11,528 bases of DNA from Patescibacteria group bacterium (GCA_018824765.1 JAHJFW010000064.1:1-11528), one strand, 5' to 3'. Shown: positions 1-6,803, counted from the first letter of the stretch. Translations and numbers: made by a program. Notes: generated from the letters alone by a model not told the origin.

Positions 1-1
1 G

Positions 2-937
2 GCTTTTATTTTAGTTGCATTGGGCGCCGGATGCGAAGAGCGGGCGCGGCCTTCTGTATTGCGCAGCGAGAGGATTCCGAACGATGCAGTGAAACAAACA
101 GCGTCTAGCGATGCGTTGCCGCCGATTTTGCATTCCGCTGAATGGGAACAGCCGGTTGCGCTTTTGCCGCCAGTCAATACAGCAGGTGCGGAAGATTCAG
201 CATTTGTTACGCCCGATGGCGCGACGCTTTATTTTTTCTTCACGCCCGATGTAAGAGTGCCGCCCGAGGGGCAGGTCTTGGATGATGTAACCGGAATTTA
301 CGAAACGCATTTCATTGACGGCGCTTGGAGCGAGCCGGATCGTGTATGGCTGCAGGATTCGGGAAAGCTTTCGCTTGACGGATGTGAGTTCGTTTTGGGC
401 GACAAGATGTGGTTTTGTTCAGTGCGCGCTGGCAATGCGCGTGAAATAGATATTTGGACAGCGGAGTTCAGAAACGGGCGCTGGCAGAAATGGCAGAGTG
501 CAGGCGCAAATGTGAATACCGATGTCGGAGCAGGCGAACTGCATATTACGGCTGACGGGCAAGAAATGTATTTCCATGCGGATAAAATCGGGGGTAAGGG
601 CGGGACTGACATTTGGGTTTCACAAAAAGATGGCGAGGAATGGGGCGCGCCAAAGAATGTGTCCGTTGTCAATTCGCCGGAAACTGACGGATGGCCATTT
701 ATTTCTGAAGATGGCAATGAGTTGTGGTTCACGCGCACTTATTTAGGAACGCCCGCGGTTTACCGTTCGCGCAAAACAGCCGACGGATGGTCTGCACCTG
801 AATTGATCGTCTCGCAATTCGCCGGAGAACCTACGCTGGACCGCGACGGAAACTTGTATTTTACGCACCACTATTTCCGCGATGGCATTATGCTTGAGGC
901 GGATATTTATGTTGCAAAAAGGCGCGCAAAGCCGTAA
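2..937 (+). CDS. Lipoprotein with PD40/TolB-like beta-propeller repeats (5' end cut off)
   Basis: The frame is open to the window edge, so the true start lies upstream; 311 residues are visible. The first visible residues are hydrophobic (AFILVALGAG) and run into a Cys encoded at 32-34. This looks like the end of a lipoprotein signal peptide, although Gly at -3 is a weak lipobox. After a linker, motifs of the form 'TPDGATLYF', 'TADGQEMYFHA', 'SEDGNELWFTR' and 'DRDGNLYFTH' recur, each followed by a 'DIW'- or 'VYRS'-type strand and a 'GxWSxP' turn. That is the pattern of PD40 (WD40-like) propeller blades as in TolB. Such proteins are usually surface or periplasmic binding modules; no catalytic motif is seen. 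The likely role is an exported, membrane-anchored propeller of unknown ligand. pyrD follows 11 bp downstream on the same strand, possibly co-transcribed. The propeller call is firm, the function is not known. Confidence 0.8.
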   Translation, partial: AFILVALGAGCEERARPSVLRSERIPNDAVKQTASSDALPPILHSAEWEQPVALLPPVNTAGAEDSAFVTPDGATLYFFFTPDVRVPPEGQVLDDVTGIYETHFIDGAWSEPDRVWLQDSGKLSLDGCEFVLGDKMWFCSVRAGNAREIDIWTAEFRNGRWQKWQSAGANVNTDVGAGELHITADGQEMYFHADKIGGKGGTDIWVSQKDGEEWGAPKNVSVVNSPETDGWPFISEDGNELWFTRTYLGTPAVYRSRKTADGWSAPELIVSQFAGEPTLDRDGNLYFTHHYFRDGIMLEADIYVAKRRAKP

Positions 938-948
938 ACTCGCCATCT

Positions 949-2061
949 ATGCATTTAACCGGAACGCAGAATTGGGCGTATGGCAAGCTGATGAAGCCGC
1001 TTTTTTTCGTCGCAGATCCTGAAAAAGTGCATGATCGGATAATCCGGCTCGGCGCCGCAATCGGCCGCTCGGGCGTTGCGCGTAGAGCGGCGTCATGGCT
1101 GTTTTCGTATCAGCATCCTGCTTTGCAGCAAACCGTCAATGGAATTCGATTCCCCAATCCAATCGGGCTTGCCGCTGGATTTGATAAAAACGCGGAGCTG
1201 ATTGACGTGCTTCCGTCCGTCGGTTTTGGATTTATGGAGATAGGATCAGTTACGGGAGAGCCGTGCGCCGGCAATGCAAAACCGCGATTGTGGCGCTTGC
1301 CGGAATCGCGCGGGTTGGTCGTGAATTACGGGTTGAAAAACGAGGGATGTGACGCGATTGCCGCGCGTTTGTCAGGCAGGTCATATAAAATTCCGCTCGG
1401 GACCAGCATTGCTAAGACGAACAGCGAGAAAACCGTCAGGACTGAAGACGGCATTGCGGATTATGCGCGCGCATTCCGCGCTTTTGCTGAAATCGGTGAC
1501 TATACGACAGTGAATATCAGTTGTCCGAATGCTTTTGGAGGGGAGCCGTTTTCTGATCCGGTCCGGCTCAATGCATTATTGGATGCCCTCGACGAAATAC
1601 CGACGAATAAGCCGGTGTTCTTGAAAGTTACTCCTGATTCGGGAATCAGCGGTCTTGATGCCGCGCTTGAAGTGGCTTCACGCCATCGTGTCCACGGACT
1701 CGTGATATCGAATTTGACTAAAAATCGCGATACAGACCGCATTGCGGCTGATGAGCTGAAGCGTGCGGGCAGCGGCGGCATCAGCGGCAAGCCGGTTGAA
1801 ACGCTGTCGAGTGTTTTGATTGCCCATGCAAGAAAAGCGGCAGGCGGCCGTTTCACGATTATTGGCGTTGGCGGCATTTTTTCCGCAGAAGACGCGTATG
1901 AAAAAATTACGCGCGGAGCGTCGCTCGTCCAGTTGATTACAGGCATGATTTACCAAGGTCCACAATTGATAGGGGAGATTAATCGCGGCTTGGTTCGGTT
2001 GTGCGAACGGGACGGTTTTTCATCTATAAGCCAAGCGGTCGGGTCTAGAACTTCGAGGTAA
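949..2061 (+). CDS. pyrD: Dihydroorotate dehydrogenase, class 2-like (quinone type)
   Basis: This enzyme oxidises dihydroorotate to orotate with FMN in de novo pyrimidine synthesis. At 370 residues it fits class 2. The N-terminal segment with 'ADPEKVHDRIIRLG' matches the class 2 membrane-associating extension. Further family landmarks are 'NPIGLAAGFDKNAE' (FMN/substrate site), 'GFGFMEIGSVT', 'NYGLKNEG', 'FLKVTPD', the phosphate-binding 'IIGVGGI' and 'LVQLITGMIYQGP'. The catalytic loop reads NISCPN, with Cys192 where E. coli PyrD has Ser175; Cys is the base typical of class 1 enzymes. The start is taken at the ATG at 949. No Shine-Dalgarno is visible, and the ATG at 991 (Met15) is an alternative. 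It lies 11 bp after the propeller lipoprotein and ends 1 bp before a large inverted repeat that may terminate it. The family assignment is secure; the electron acceptor is not shown by the sequence. Confidence 0.95.
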   Translation: MHLTGTQNWAYGKLMKPLFFVADPEKVHDRIIRLGAAIGRSGVARRAASWLFSYQHPALQQTVNGIRFPNPIGLAAGFDKNAELIDVLPSVGFGFMEIGSVTGEPCAGNAKPRLWRLPESRGLVVNYGLKNEGCDAIAARLSGRSYKIPLGTSIAKTNSEKTVRTEDGIADYARAFRAFAEIGDYTTVNISCPNAFGGEPFSDPVRLNALLDALDEIPTNKPVFLKVTPDSGISGLDAALEVASRHRVHGLVISNLTKNRDTDRIAADELKRAGSGGISGKPVETLSSVLIAHARKAAGGRFTIIGVGGIFSAEDAYEKITRGASLVQLITGMIYQGPQLIGEINRGLVRLCERDGFSSISQAVGSRTSR

Positions 2062-2062
2062 A

Positions 2063-2134
2063 AAAATGGGGTCAAGTCCCTTTTCTCAAGTCCGTTTTTA
2101 GAGATGGTGTTAAAAAGGGACTTGACCCCATTTT
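2063..2134. repeat. 22-bp perfect inverted repeat, REP/MITE-like; possible pyrD terminator
   Basis: Two perfect 22-bp arms, 2063-2084 and 2113-2134, share the core GGGGTCAAGTCCC flanked by A/T tracts and are separated by 28 nt. The loop holds a third, degraded copy of the arm (TCAAGTCCGTTTTT, 2086-2099). The heptamer TCTAGAA occurs on both sides (2044-2050 and 2134-2140). The repeat starts 1 bp after the pyrD stop, so it could form a terminator hairpin. The long perfect arms also resemble palindromes mobilised by REP-associated tyrosine transposases, but no such gene is in the window. Confidence 0.8.
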
Positions 2135-2137
2135 CTA

Positions 2138-2158
2138 GAATCCGGAATCTGGGTTTTC
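2138..2158. repeat. Degenerate 7-nt-period repeat (short)
   Basis: Units GAATCCG and GAATCTG are adjacent at exactly 7 nt, followed by a weaker third unit, GGTTTTC. Alone this would be negligible. It is listed because arrays of the same period occur at several other boundaries in the window. Confidence 0.35.
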
Positions 2159-2209
2159 GGAAAAAAATCGAATGCCGAATACCCTGTGCCTAAACAAAGT
2201 TTTGTATCC

Positions 2210-2237
2210 ATTCTCTAATTCGCGCGAATTAGAGAAT
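2210..2237. repeat. 28-bp perfect palindrome
   Basis: The half-site ATTCTCTAATTCGC (2210-2223) is followed directly by its exact reverse complement (2224-2237), with no loop. It lies between the pyrD-side inverted repeat and the terminator of the minus-strand regulator gene. It could be an operator for a dimeric protein or a REP-like element. There is no poly-T tract at its edge, so it is not a standard terminator. Confidence 0.8.
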
Positions 2238-2247
2238 AGTGGGGCAT

Positions 2248-2277
2248 AAAAAAAGCCGGCCTTTTTGGAAAGCCGGC
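2248..2277 (-). terminator. Rho-independent terminator of the sigma4-alphaCTD gene
   Basis: Read on the minus strand, GCCGGCTTT pairs with AAGGCCGGC (one G-T pair) around a loop of about 5 nt, and seven T residues follow (2254-2248). It lies 22 bp downstream of the minus-strand stop codon at 2299. Confidence 0.88.
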
Positions 2278-2298
2278 GGAGTAGGCGCGACCCTTGCG

Positions 2299-3507
2299 TC
2301 ATGCGTAGAGCGCGCGGTAGTTGAGATAGATGCGCCGTTGATCTTCGAGCAAGCGCATGTCGATATCAAGGCCGATCGGCTGGAGCGCTTCGCGAATTGA
2401 GCAGACAGTATGCATACCGGCATTGCGGAGCTTGCGAATTCTATCGCACGAGAGCTGTATGACATCTCCGATAAACAGCGCATCAAGCCTGTCTATCGCG
2501 CTCTTGGCGCGAGCGGTCAGTTGCTGTAGTTGTTCTACAGGCTGGAGCAGCGGAGCGAGCAGAACCTTTCTTCCCTCGTCCGTCCATAGCCAGACAGATG
2601 ATGGCGGGTCTTGCACGACAGCATCATCGCTTGAATGGCAGCGCCGCAGCGCTTCAAGCAGTTCAGTGTCTTTTTGCCGCGTGTCCAGACTTTCTTGGCG
2701 GAGGCGATCGGTTGAGAATGCATCCGGATCAAATCTCGGATCTGATCGCAGTTGCCGTAGTGCGCATTTCATCAGCCTCGCGCAAATCCACTGCGTTTCA
2801 TTGATTTCCCGTCCGATTTCTGCCAGAGTTTTTTTAGGGCCGGTGAGGCCGAAGTGCTTCCATGCAACAAGCTGCTGTTTTACCGGCAAGTCGCGTATTG
2901 CTTCTTCCAGCCGGTCGGCTATGAACGGCTGCCACGGCAGAATCAGCCAGCGGTTCATGCGGTGCACTAGGCCGGAGACGATCATGCGCACCGCTTCCGA
3001 TTCGTTCGCGGGCGGCGAGACCTCGCGGCGCGCAACTGATCGGAGGTGCGAACGCAGAAGCTCTTCAGCCGCATCATTGATGGAGTGATGCGTTTCCTGA
3101 TGGCCGAAGAGCCGCCAGAAAAGACGCGACCATCCCAAACCGAGGTTCGGTATTTTTTGCTTGCCGATCAAGCGCGTAGTGAGAATGGCTCCGCGTAGTT
3201 CGGCCAAGATCTCGCCTTTTCGCACGCATGACGACAGCGTCGCTATAAAGGTTTGATCAACTGCTTGCGACGATTCGTTGCGGCGCAATTTTCCTGCGCA
3301 GGATTTTTCGGCGAGTGCGAGGAATGCGCGTTGGTACCATTCCCTGCACAAGATATCGCTGTTACCGGCAATGCGTTGCGATGCCTTCAGGTATTCGTCC
3401 AACTCGCTGGAATCGATATCGAGCACGCGCGCAATCTCCCCTTCAGGAATGTTCAGCGCGAGCAGTTGCTTGAGGATCTCTTCATGTATAGATACCTGCA
3501 TCACCAT
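2299..3507 (-). CDS. Regulator with sigma-70 region 4 and RNA polymerase alpha-CTD modules
   Basis: This 402-residue soluble protein has three recognisable parts. Residues about 8-41 look like a small helix-turn-helix ('LNIPEGEIARVLDID'). Residues about 197-257 match sigma-70 region 4: 'LPVKQQLVAWKHFGL', 'TLAEIGREI', 'ALRQLRSDPR'. Residues about 331-386 match the alpha C-terminal domain: 'FIGDVIQ', 'NAG', 'GLDIDMRL' align without gaps to E. coli alpha from Tyr277 to the MRL motif, with Arg333 at the position of DNA-binding Arg265. No sigma region 2 or alpha N-terminal domain is present, so it is neither a complete sigma factor nor a complete alpha subunit. The sigma4 recognition helix keeps its fold residues but changes the -35-reading positions. 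It is flanked by its own terminator and stands as a single-gene unit. The inferred role is a transcription regulator acting at promoters; its targets are unknown. The start is Met1 or Met3 (ATG at 3507 or 3501). Confidence 0.8.
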   Translation of the reverse strand: MVMQVSIHEEILKQLLALNIPEGEIARVLDIDSSELDEYLKASQRIAGNSDILCREWYQRAFLALAEKSCAGKLRRNESSQAVDQTFIATLSSCVRKGEILAELRGAILTTRLIGKQKIPNLGLGWSRLFWRLFGHQETHHSINDAAEELLRSHLRSVARREVSPPANESEAVRMIVSGLVHRMNRWLILPWQPFIADRLEEAIRDLPVKQQLVAWKHFGLTGPKKTLAEIGREINETQWICARLMKCALRQLRSDPRFDPDAFSTDRLRQESLDTRQKDTELLEALRRCHSSDDAVVQDPPSSVWLWTDEGRKVLLAPLLQPVEQLQQLTARAKSAIDRLDALFIGDVIQLSCDRIRKLRNAGMHTVCSIREALQPIGLDIDMRLLEDQRRIYLNYRALYA

Positions 3508-3511
3508 TCGT

Positions 3512-3518
3512 CCCCCTT
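3512..3518 (-). promoter_or_regulatory. Shine-Dalgarno-like site of the sigma4-alphaCTD gene
   Basis: AAGGGGG on the minus strand lies 4 nt before the first ATG (3507) and 10 nt before the second in-frame ATG (3501). The spacing does not settle which is used. It is the only clear ribosome binding site seen among the genes in the window. Confidence 0.5.
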
Positions 3519-3617
3519 ATTTTCGTGAAAGGATCCGGACATACGAAAACAGAAAAAAGGCATGGAGTCAAGGAGTGAGCGTTAATTCAATCCGAAAAAT
3601 CCAGTGCGCTGCATGCA

Positions 3618-3645
3618 TTGACGGATGTGGGTATTGTTATATATC
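3618..3645 (+). promoter_or_regulatory. Possible promoter of tRNA-Ser
   Basis: TTGACG (3618-3623) and TATATC (3640-3645) are separated by 16 nt, a five-of-six and a four-of-six match to the -35 and -10 consensus. The tRNA would begin about 47 nt after the predicted start of transcription. A second -10-like hexamer, TATGAT (3688-3693), lacks a -35 partner. Apart from this, nothing else is seen in 3519-3698. Confidence 0.3.
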
Positions 3646-3698
3646 CTCCTGTTGCGAGCGGAAAGAGCAATAAAATTTGGATCGTTGTATGATCTCTC

Positions 3699-3788
3699 GG
3701 AGAGGTGACAGAGTGGTCGAATGTGCCGGACTCGAAATCCGGTGTAGCCGCAAGGTTACCGTGAGTTCGAATCTCACCCTCTCCGCCA
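3699..3788 (+). tRNA. tRNA-Ser(CGA)
   Basis: The acceptor stem GGAGAGG (3699-3705) pairs with CCTCTCC (3778-3784), followed by discriminator G and an encoded CCA (3786-3788). The anticodon stem CCGGA/TCCGG encloses the loop CTCGAAA, with anticodon CGA at 3733-3735, reading UCG. The T arm is GTGAG-TTCGAAT-CTCAC (3761-3777). The long variable arm (about 3743-3760) and discriminator G are both serine hallmarks. The gene stands alone between two minus-strand genes. Confidence 0.97.
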
Positions 3789-3825
3789 AACAAATAAATG
3801 TCCTATAGGGACATTTATTTGTTTG
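3787..3825. terminator. Bidirectional hairpin terminator after tRNA-Ser
   Basis: 17-bp perfect arms (3787-3803 and 3809-3825) enclose the loop TATAG. The inner stem is ATGTCC/GGACAT with A-rich sequence on the left and T-rich sequence on the right, so it can serve the tRNA on the plus strand and the ligase gene on the minus strand. The outer stem includes the last two bases (CA) of the tRNA's encoded CCA. Confidence 0.7.
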
Positions 3826-3874
3826 CGGACTGATAAAATAGTTATTGATCCGGCTCCAAGCGTCGTAACTTTTT

Positions 3875-5122
3875 TTAAGCGCCTTTTTCAATAATTTTAT
3901 CACCCCGGTCATTTTCAGATATTTCCAAATCGATCCGATCGGCACAAATAGCGAATGTATGTGTCGCGCCGTTTTCTGTGCACGCTAATGTCGCCACTAC
4001 AAGAATCCAAAACAGCACTGCCAAATCATTTTTAAAATACGGCACATCGACAATTCCATGGACAATGATTGCGGTAATAATCGGGAGCGCGAGCAAGCGG
4101 CCGCGCCTCCACCATGCGAGTAGAATCCAGCCGAATGCGAACAGGCCGAGCAGACCGGTTTCACTCCAGAGATTCAAGAGGATGTTGTGCGGATATTGGA
4201 AGATTTCCATCCAAGTTGCGGCATGGTACGGCGCGATCGCAGCCGGAAATGCGCCGAGTCCAGCTCCTAAGATCGGACGCGTTCGTAGCATGGCTACTGT
4301 TTCATCCCACATCACAAGCCGGACTTTCCCTGACCATTCGCGGAACATGATTTGATCGCTAAGCGTTTGCTTGACCTGCGGAATTGCTAATACGGCGACA
4401 CATGAAATGATAACGAGCGCAATGGAGAGCCAGCGTGTTTTACGCAAAGCAAACAAAGCTACAAAAATCGCCGCACAGAGCGCTATTAATCCGCCATCGC
4501 TTTTTGCGAAAAAGGTTGCGGCAATCCCTGCGGCAAATGCGAGCACTGCGAGCGCTGGAGAAATCAATTCTTTCTTTCGATTAATGAGAAGTGAAAAAAA
4601 TAGTATGGCTGCAGGCACGCAAAATAGCGCGAGGGCATTCGGGAACGGAAACAAGCTTGTAGCGCGGATGCCTTCCGGCGGAGCATTCCAAGGTGCGGGA
4701 ATGTTTTCCAATCCGTATGTCTGCAACGCGGCCCAGAGCGCCAGCACGATCGTTGCAAAGGCGAGAGAGCGCAAAAGCAGGCGCGCATCCTCGTTTTTAC
4801 GCGTTAGATCGGCGAGCATGATGAAGGCCAGCACCGGCTCCAAAAAATACGCGCGCCAAAGTCCTAGCGCCGCAATATGGTCAGATGCGACAAAAATACT
4901 GATGATTCCTGCGATCAGCCATAATACCGATGCCGTGCACAGCGGCTTGCCGATACGCTGCAAGCTGTTTTGCCACCCATCGTTTTTGATGCGCGCGATC
5001 CACCAGGCTAAAGAAATAAGCAAGGTGATTTCCAGCAAGGTCGTCGGAAATGAACCGATATGGAAACGCACCGTATAGAACGGAAGGGCGAGCGGGAGGA
5101 ATATGAGAATGATTTGGGACAT
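3875..5122 (-). CDS. O-antigen ligase / Wzy-like polytopic membrane protein
   Basis: This 415-residue inner-membrane protein has about ten or more hydrophobic segments. The large extracytoplasmic loop near residues 251-320 carries the Wzy_C family pattern: 'WDETVAMLRTRPILGAGLGAF' with Arg268 and Trp272 nearby, then 'YPHNILLNLWSETGLLG' (His312, Glu321, Gly323), and a later 'HGIVDVPYFKN' (His355). Family members join lipid-linked glycans to lipid A, proteins or growing polymers; ligase, polymerase and protein O-glycosylase members cannot be told apart here. A hydrophilic tail of about 35 residues follows the last helix. The gene lies 35 nt downstream of the flippase on the same strand, a classic pairing for exported glycans. 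No Shine-Dalgarno precedes the ATG, which follows a 7-nt repeat array. The acceptor is unknown; a CPR cell with a single membrane would more likely glycosylate proteins or make a surface polymer. Confidence 0.85.
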   Translation of the reverse strand: MSQIILIFLPLALPFYTVRFHIGSFPTTLLEITLLISLAWWIARIKNDGWQNSLQRIGKPLCTASVLWLIAGIISIFVASDHIAALGLWRAYFLEPVLAFIMLADLTRKNEDARLLLRSLAFATIVLALWAALQTYGLENIPAPWNAPPEGIRATSLFPFPNALALFCVPAAILFFSLLINRKKELISPALAVLAFAAGIAATFFAKSDGGLIALCAAIFVALFALRKTRWLSIALVIISCVAVLAIPQVKQTLSDQIMFREWSGKVRLVMWDETVAMLRTRPILGAGLGAFPAAIAPYHAATWMEIFQYPHNILLNLWSETGLLGLFAFGWILLAWWRRGRLLALPIITAIIVHGIVDVPYFKNDLAVLFWILVVATLACTENGATHTFAICADRIDLEISENDRGDKIIEKGA

Positions 5123-5130
5123 ATTATGGG

Positions 5131-5158
5131 GAAGTGTGAAGAAAGAAGTATGAAGTTT
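5131..5158. repeat. Heptanucleotide array, unit GAAGNNN x4
   Basis: Units GAAGTGT, GAAGAAA, GAAGTAT and GAAGTTT follow each other with an exact 7-nt period for 28 nt. They fill almost the whole spacer between the flippase stop (5158-5160) and the ligase start (5122). Confidence 0.75.
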
Positions 5159-6621
5159 TAATCAAGTGGATGCGTTCTGCCATTGACGGTAGCGGCGGGT
5201 TTGCCGAGGACATCGCGGATAGTTGCTTTTGAAATTGCGCCAGTGGCAAAGATCAGCGCGGCATACACAATCATACCGACAATAATCGGGATGGCGATCG
5301 GGGCGTTACGCAACGGAAAAATGACGGTAGCCATAGCAAAAGCTGAAAGCACGGCTTTAATGGAAGCGGACGGCCGCCAGCGCGCACCGGACAATTTTAA
5401 TGTGAGCGCCGTTGCGCCGACTGCGACGCATAATTCGGAAAACACCGTGAGCCAAGCCGCAGCCAACATGCCGTATTTGGGGATGAAAGCGAGATATCCC
5501 GCCAATGTAAAAATCGCAACAGTAATATAGACGGGGAGCATTTTTTTCTGGGCATCAAGCGCGATTACCGCATGTGAAGATATTGTTCCGAAAAAAATCA
5601 GGGCGACAGCTAGCACGAGAATGCGCAGAATGTTTCCTGATGCGGCGAACGATTCTCCGGCGACGAGCGTCATGCCTTGCGTTGCCAGCACTAAAACACC
5701 GGCGACCATGGGCGCAGCAAAAAGCATCATGGTGTTATAGGCGTTGCTGATGAAGGAGCTGAAGCGCTCCGTGTTTTTTTCGGTGCGCGCTTTTGCGATT
5801 AGCGGCAACAGAACGCCGGCATACATAAAAGGCAAGGTGATGAGAATTTCAAGGACGCGGTATGCGGCGCCGTAGATACCGACTTCAGTTTGTGGGCGGA
5901 CGAGTGAAAGGACAAAAGTATCCGCCTTAAAATAGACGAGATTAAAAACGATTGAAACGCCAATGGGCCAGCTTCGCCGCAGTAGGGTTTTCCATACGTT
6001 CCAGTTTGCGTTCCAACGGAATGACGCGCATTTGCGCGCGCTAAAAAAGTTCAGCAGAAAGTTTGCGAGGCCGGCGAGAGACACGATGAGTACGATGGGG
6101 ATCAGCCCCCAGTTCAATGCACGCGCTACAAGGATTCCCGCGAGAAGGACGAGACGGCCGAAAATTTCGCTTCCCGCGACCATATGCATTCGCATGTGCC
6201 GCTGCTGGACGCCGATCGCGATTTGGTTAAGGGAGGCAGTGAAGAACGAACCCCAGATCGCGAAGAATGCCAGCTTCAATTCCCAAGGATAGGGGAGGAA
6301 GAGCCCGAGGACAGGCGCCACGGTCAACAAGACAAGTGCGCTGATGATACGTAGCGTGAATGCGGCGCTGGAGATGCGGTCTTCCTCTTGCCGGTTTCCG
6401 GCATGCTCGCCGAGCATCTGCACGACCATGACATTGAGGCCGAAGTCGAGGAAAAGCGCGAAAAATTGGAAGTAGGCGTTTGCTGTTGAGTACATGCCAA
6501 ACCCCTCTTGTCCCAATTGCCGCGTCATTAACGCAACAACAGCCACGCCGATAAATGTGGAGATGGTTTTACCTATAATTTGCACGCCTGTGTTTTGGGC
6601 CAAAGCGCGTGTGAGCGACAT
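5158..6621 (-). CDS. Polysaccharide/oligosaccharide flippase (Wzx-like, MOP superfamily)
   Basis: From the ATG at 6621 this encodes 487 residues of polytopic membrane protein with about 14 hydrophobic segments. The N-terminus 'TGVQIIGKTISTFIGV' followed by 'RQLGQEGFGMYSTANAYF' and 'LDFGLNVMVVQMLGE' is the typical opening of polysaccharide flippases. Homologues flip undecaprenyl-linked glycans to the outer face of the membrane. The frame stays open to an ATG at 6720, but the extra 33 residues come from an octamer repeat array and look non-native, so Met34 is taken as the start; no Shine-Dalgarno is seen at either. The gene is first of a two-gene unit with the ligase-like gene 35 nt downstream. 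MurJ, also in this superfamily, is less likely given the ligase neighbour. No glycosyltransferase lies in the window. Confidence 0.88.
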   Translation of the reverse strand: MSLTRALAQNTGVQIIGKTISTFIGVAVVALMTRQLGQEGFGMYSTANAYFQFFALFLDFGLNVMVVQMLGEHAGNRQEEDRISSAAFTLRIISALVLLTVAPVLGLFLPYPWELKLAFFAIWGSFFTASLNQIAIGVQQRHMRMHMVAGSEIFGRLVLLAGILVARALNWGLIPIVLIVSLAGLANFLLNFFSARKCASFRWNANWNVWKTLLRRSWPIGVSIVFNLVYFKADTFVLSLVRPQTEVGIYGAAYRVLEILITLPFMYAGVLLPLIAKARTEKNTERFSSFISNAYNTMMLFAAPMVAGVLVLATQGMTLVAGESFAASGNILRILVLAVALIFFGTISSHAVIALDAQKKMLPVYITVAIFTLAGYLAFIPKYGMLAAAWLTVFSELCVAVGATALTLKLSGARWRPSASIKAVLSAFAMATVIFPLRNAPIAIPIIVGMIVYAALIFATGAISKATIRDVLGKPAATVNGRTHPLD

Positions 6622-6666
6622 AACGGCATTTTGGCATGTCTTTTGTGGAAAGGCTAGTGGTAAAGG

Positions 6667-6714
6667 GGCTGATGAGCCGATCGGCTGATGGGCAAAGGGG
6701 CTGATGGGCTGATG
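6667..6714. repeat. Octanucleotide array, unit GGCTGATG
   Basis: Six consecutive 8-nt units contain four exact copies of GGCTGATG (units 1, 3, 5, 6); the two others, AGCCGATC and GGCAAAGG, are diverged. It lies directly upstream of the likely flippase start and produces the low-complexity extension of that reading frame. Confidence 0.75.
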
Positions 6715-6722
6715 AGTCATAA

Positions 6723-6762
6723 GCTCCTACACTCTTCAGCTCTTCAGCCTTTAGCTCCCGTC
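6723..6762. repeat. Degenerate pyrimidine-rich 8-nt-period array
   Basis: Units GCTCCTAC, ACTCTTCA, GCTCTTCA, GCCTTTAG and CTCCCGTC keep the register of the preceding octamer array. The middle two units match at seven of eight positions; the others are loose. Confidence 0.45.
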
Positions 6763-6775
6763 CTTTCCTAACCTA

Positions 6776-6803
6776 GATTCCAGATTCTAGCTTCTTAGTT
6801 CAG
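6776..6803. repeat. Heptanucleotide array, unit GATTCNA
   Basis: Units GATTCCA, GATTCTA, GCTTCTT and AGTTCAG run at an exact 7-nt period and share TTC at positions 3-5. The last unit runs into the palindrome at 6800. Confidence 0.55.

Noticed and set aside
2063..2134. Complete insertion sequence
   Set aside because: There is no transposase frame between or near the arms; the element is only 72 bp.
2357..3088. 243-residue plus-strand frame
   Set aside because: Antisense shadow of the sigma4-alphaCTD gene; Ser/Arg-rich with no domain pattern, while the minus strand has clear domains, an SD site and a terminator.
3587..3793. 68-residue minus-strand frame across tRNA-Ser
   Set aside because: It is the antisense of the tRNA (GEGEIRTHG...DFESGTFDHS), a well-known spurious protein produced by serine tRNA genes. 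The overlapping 102-residue minus frame at 3637-3945 has the same origin.
4371..5078. 235-residue plus-strand frame
   Set aside because: Antisense shadow of the O-antigen ligase-like gene, which has convincing membrane segments and the Wzy_C motifs.
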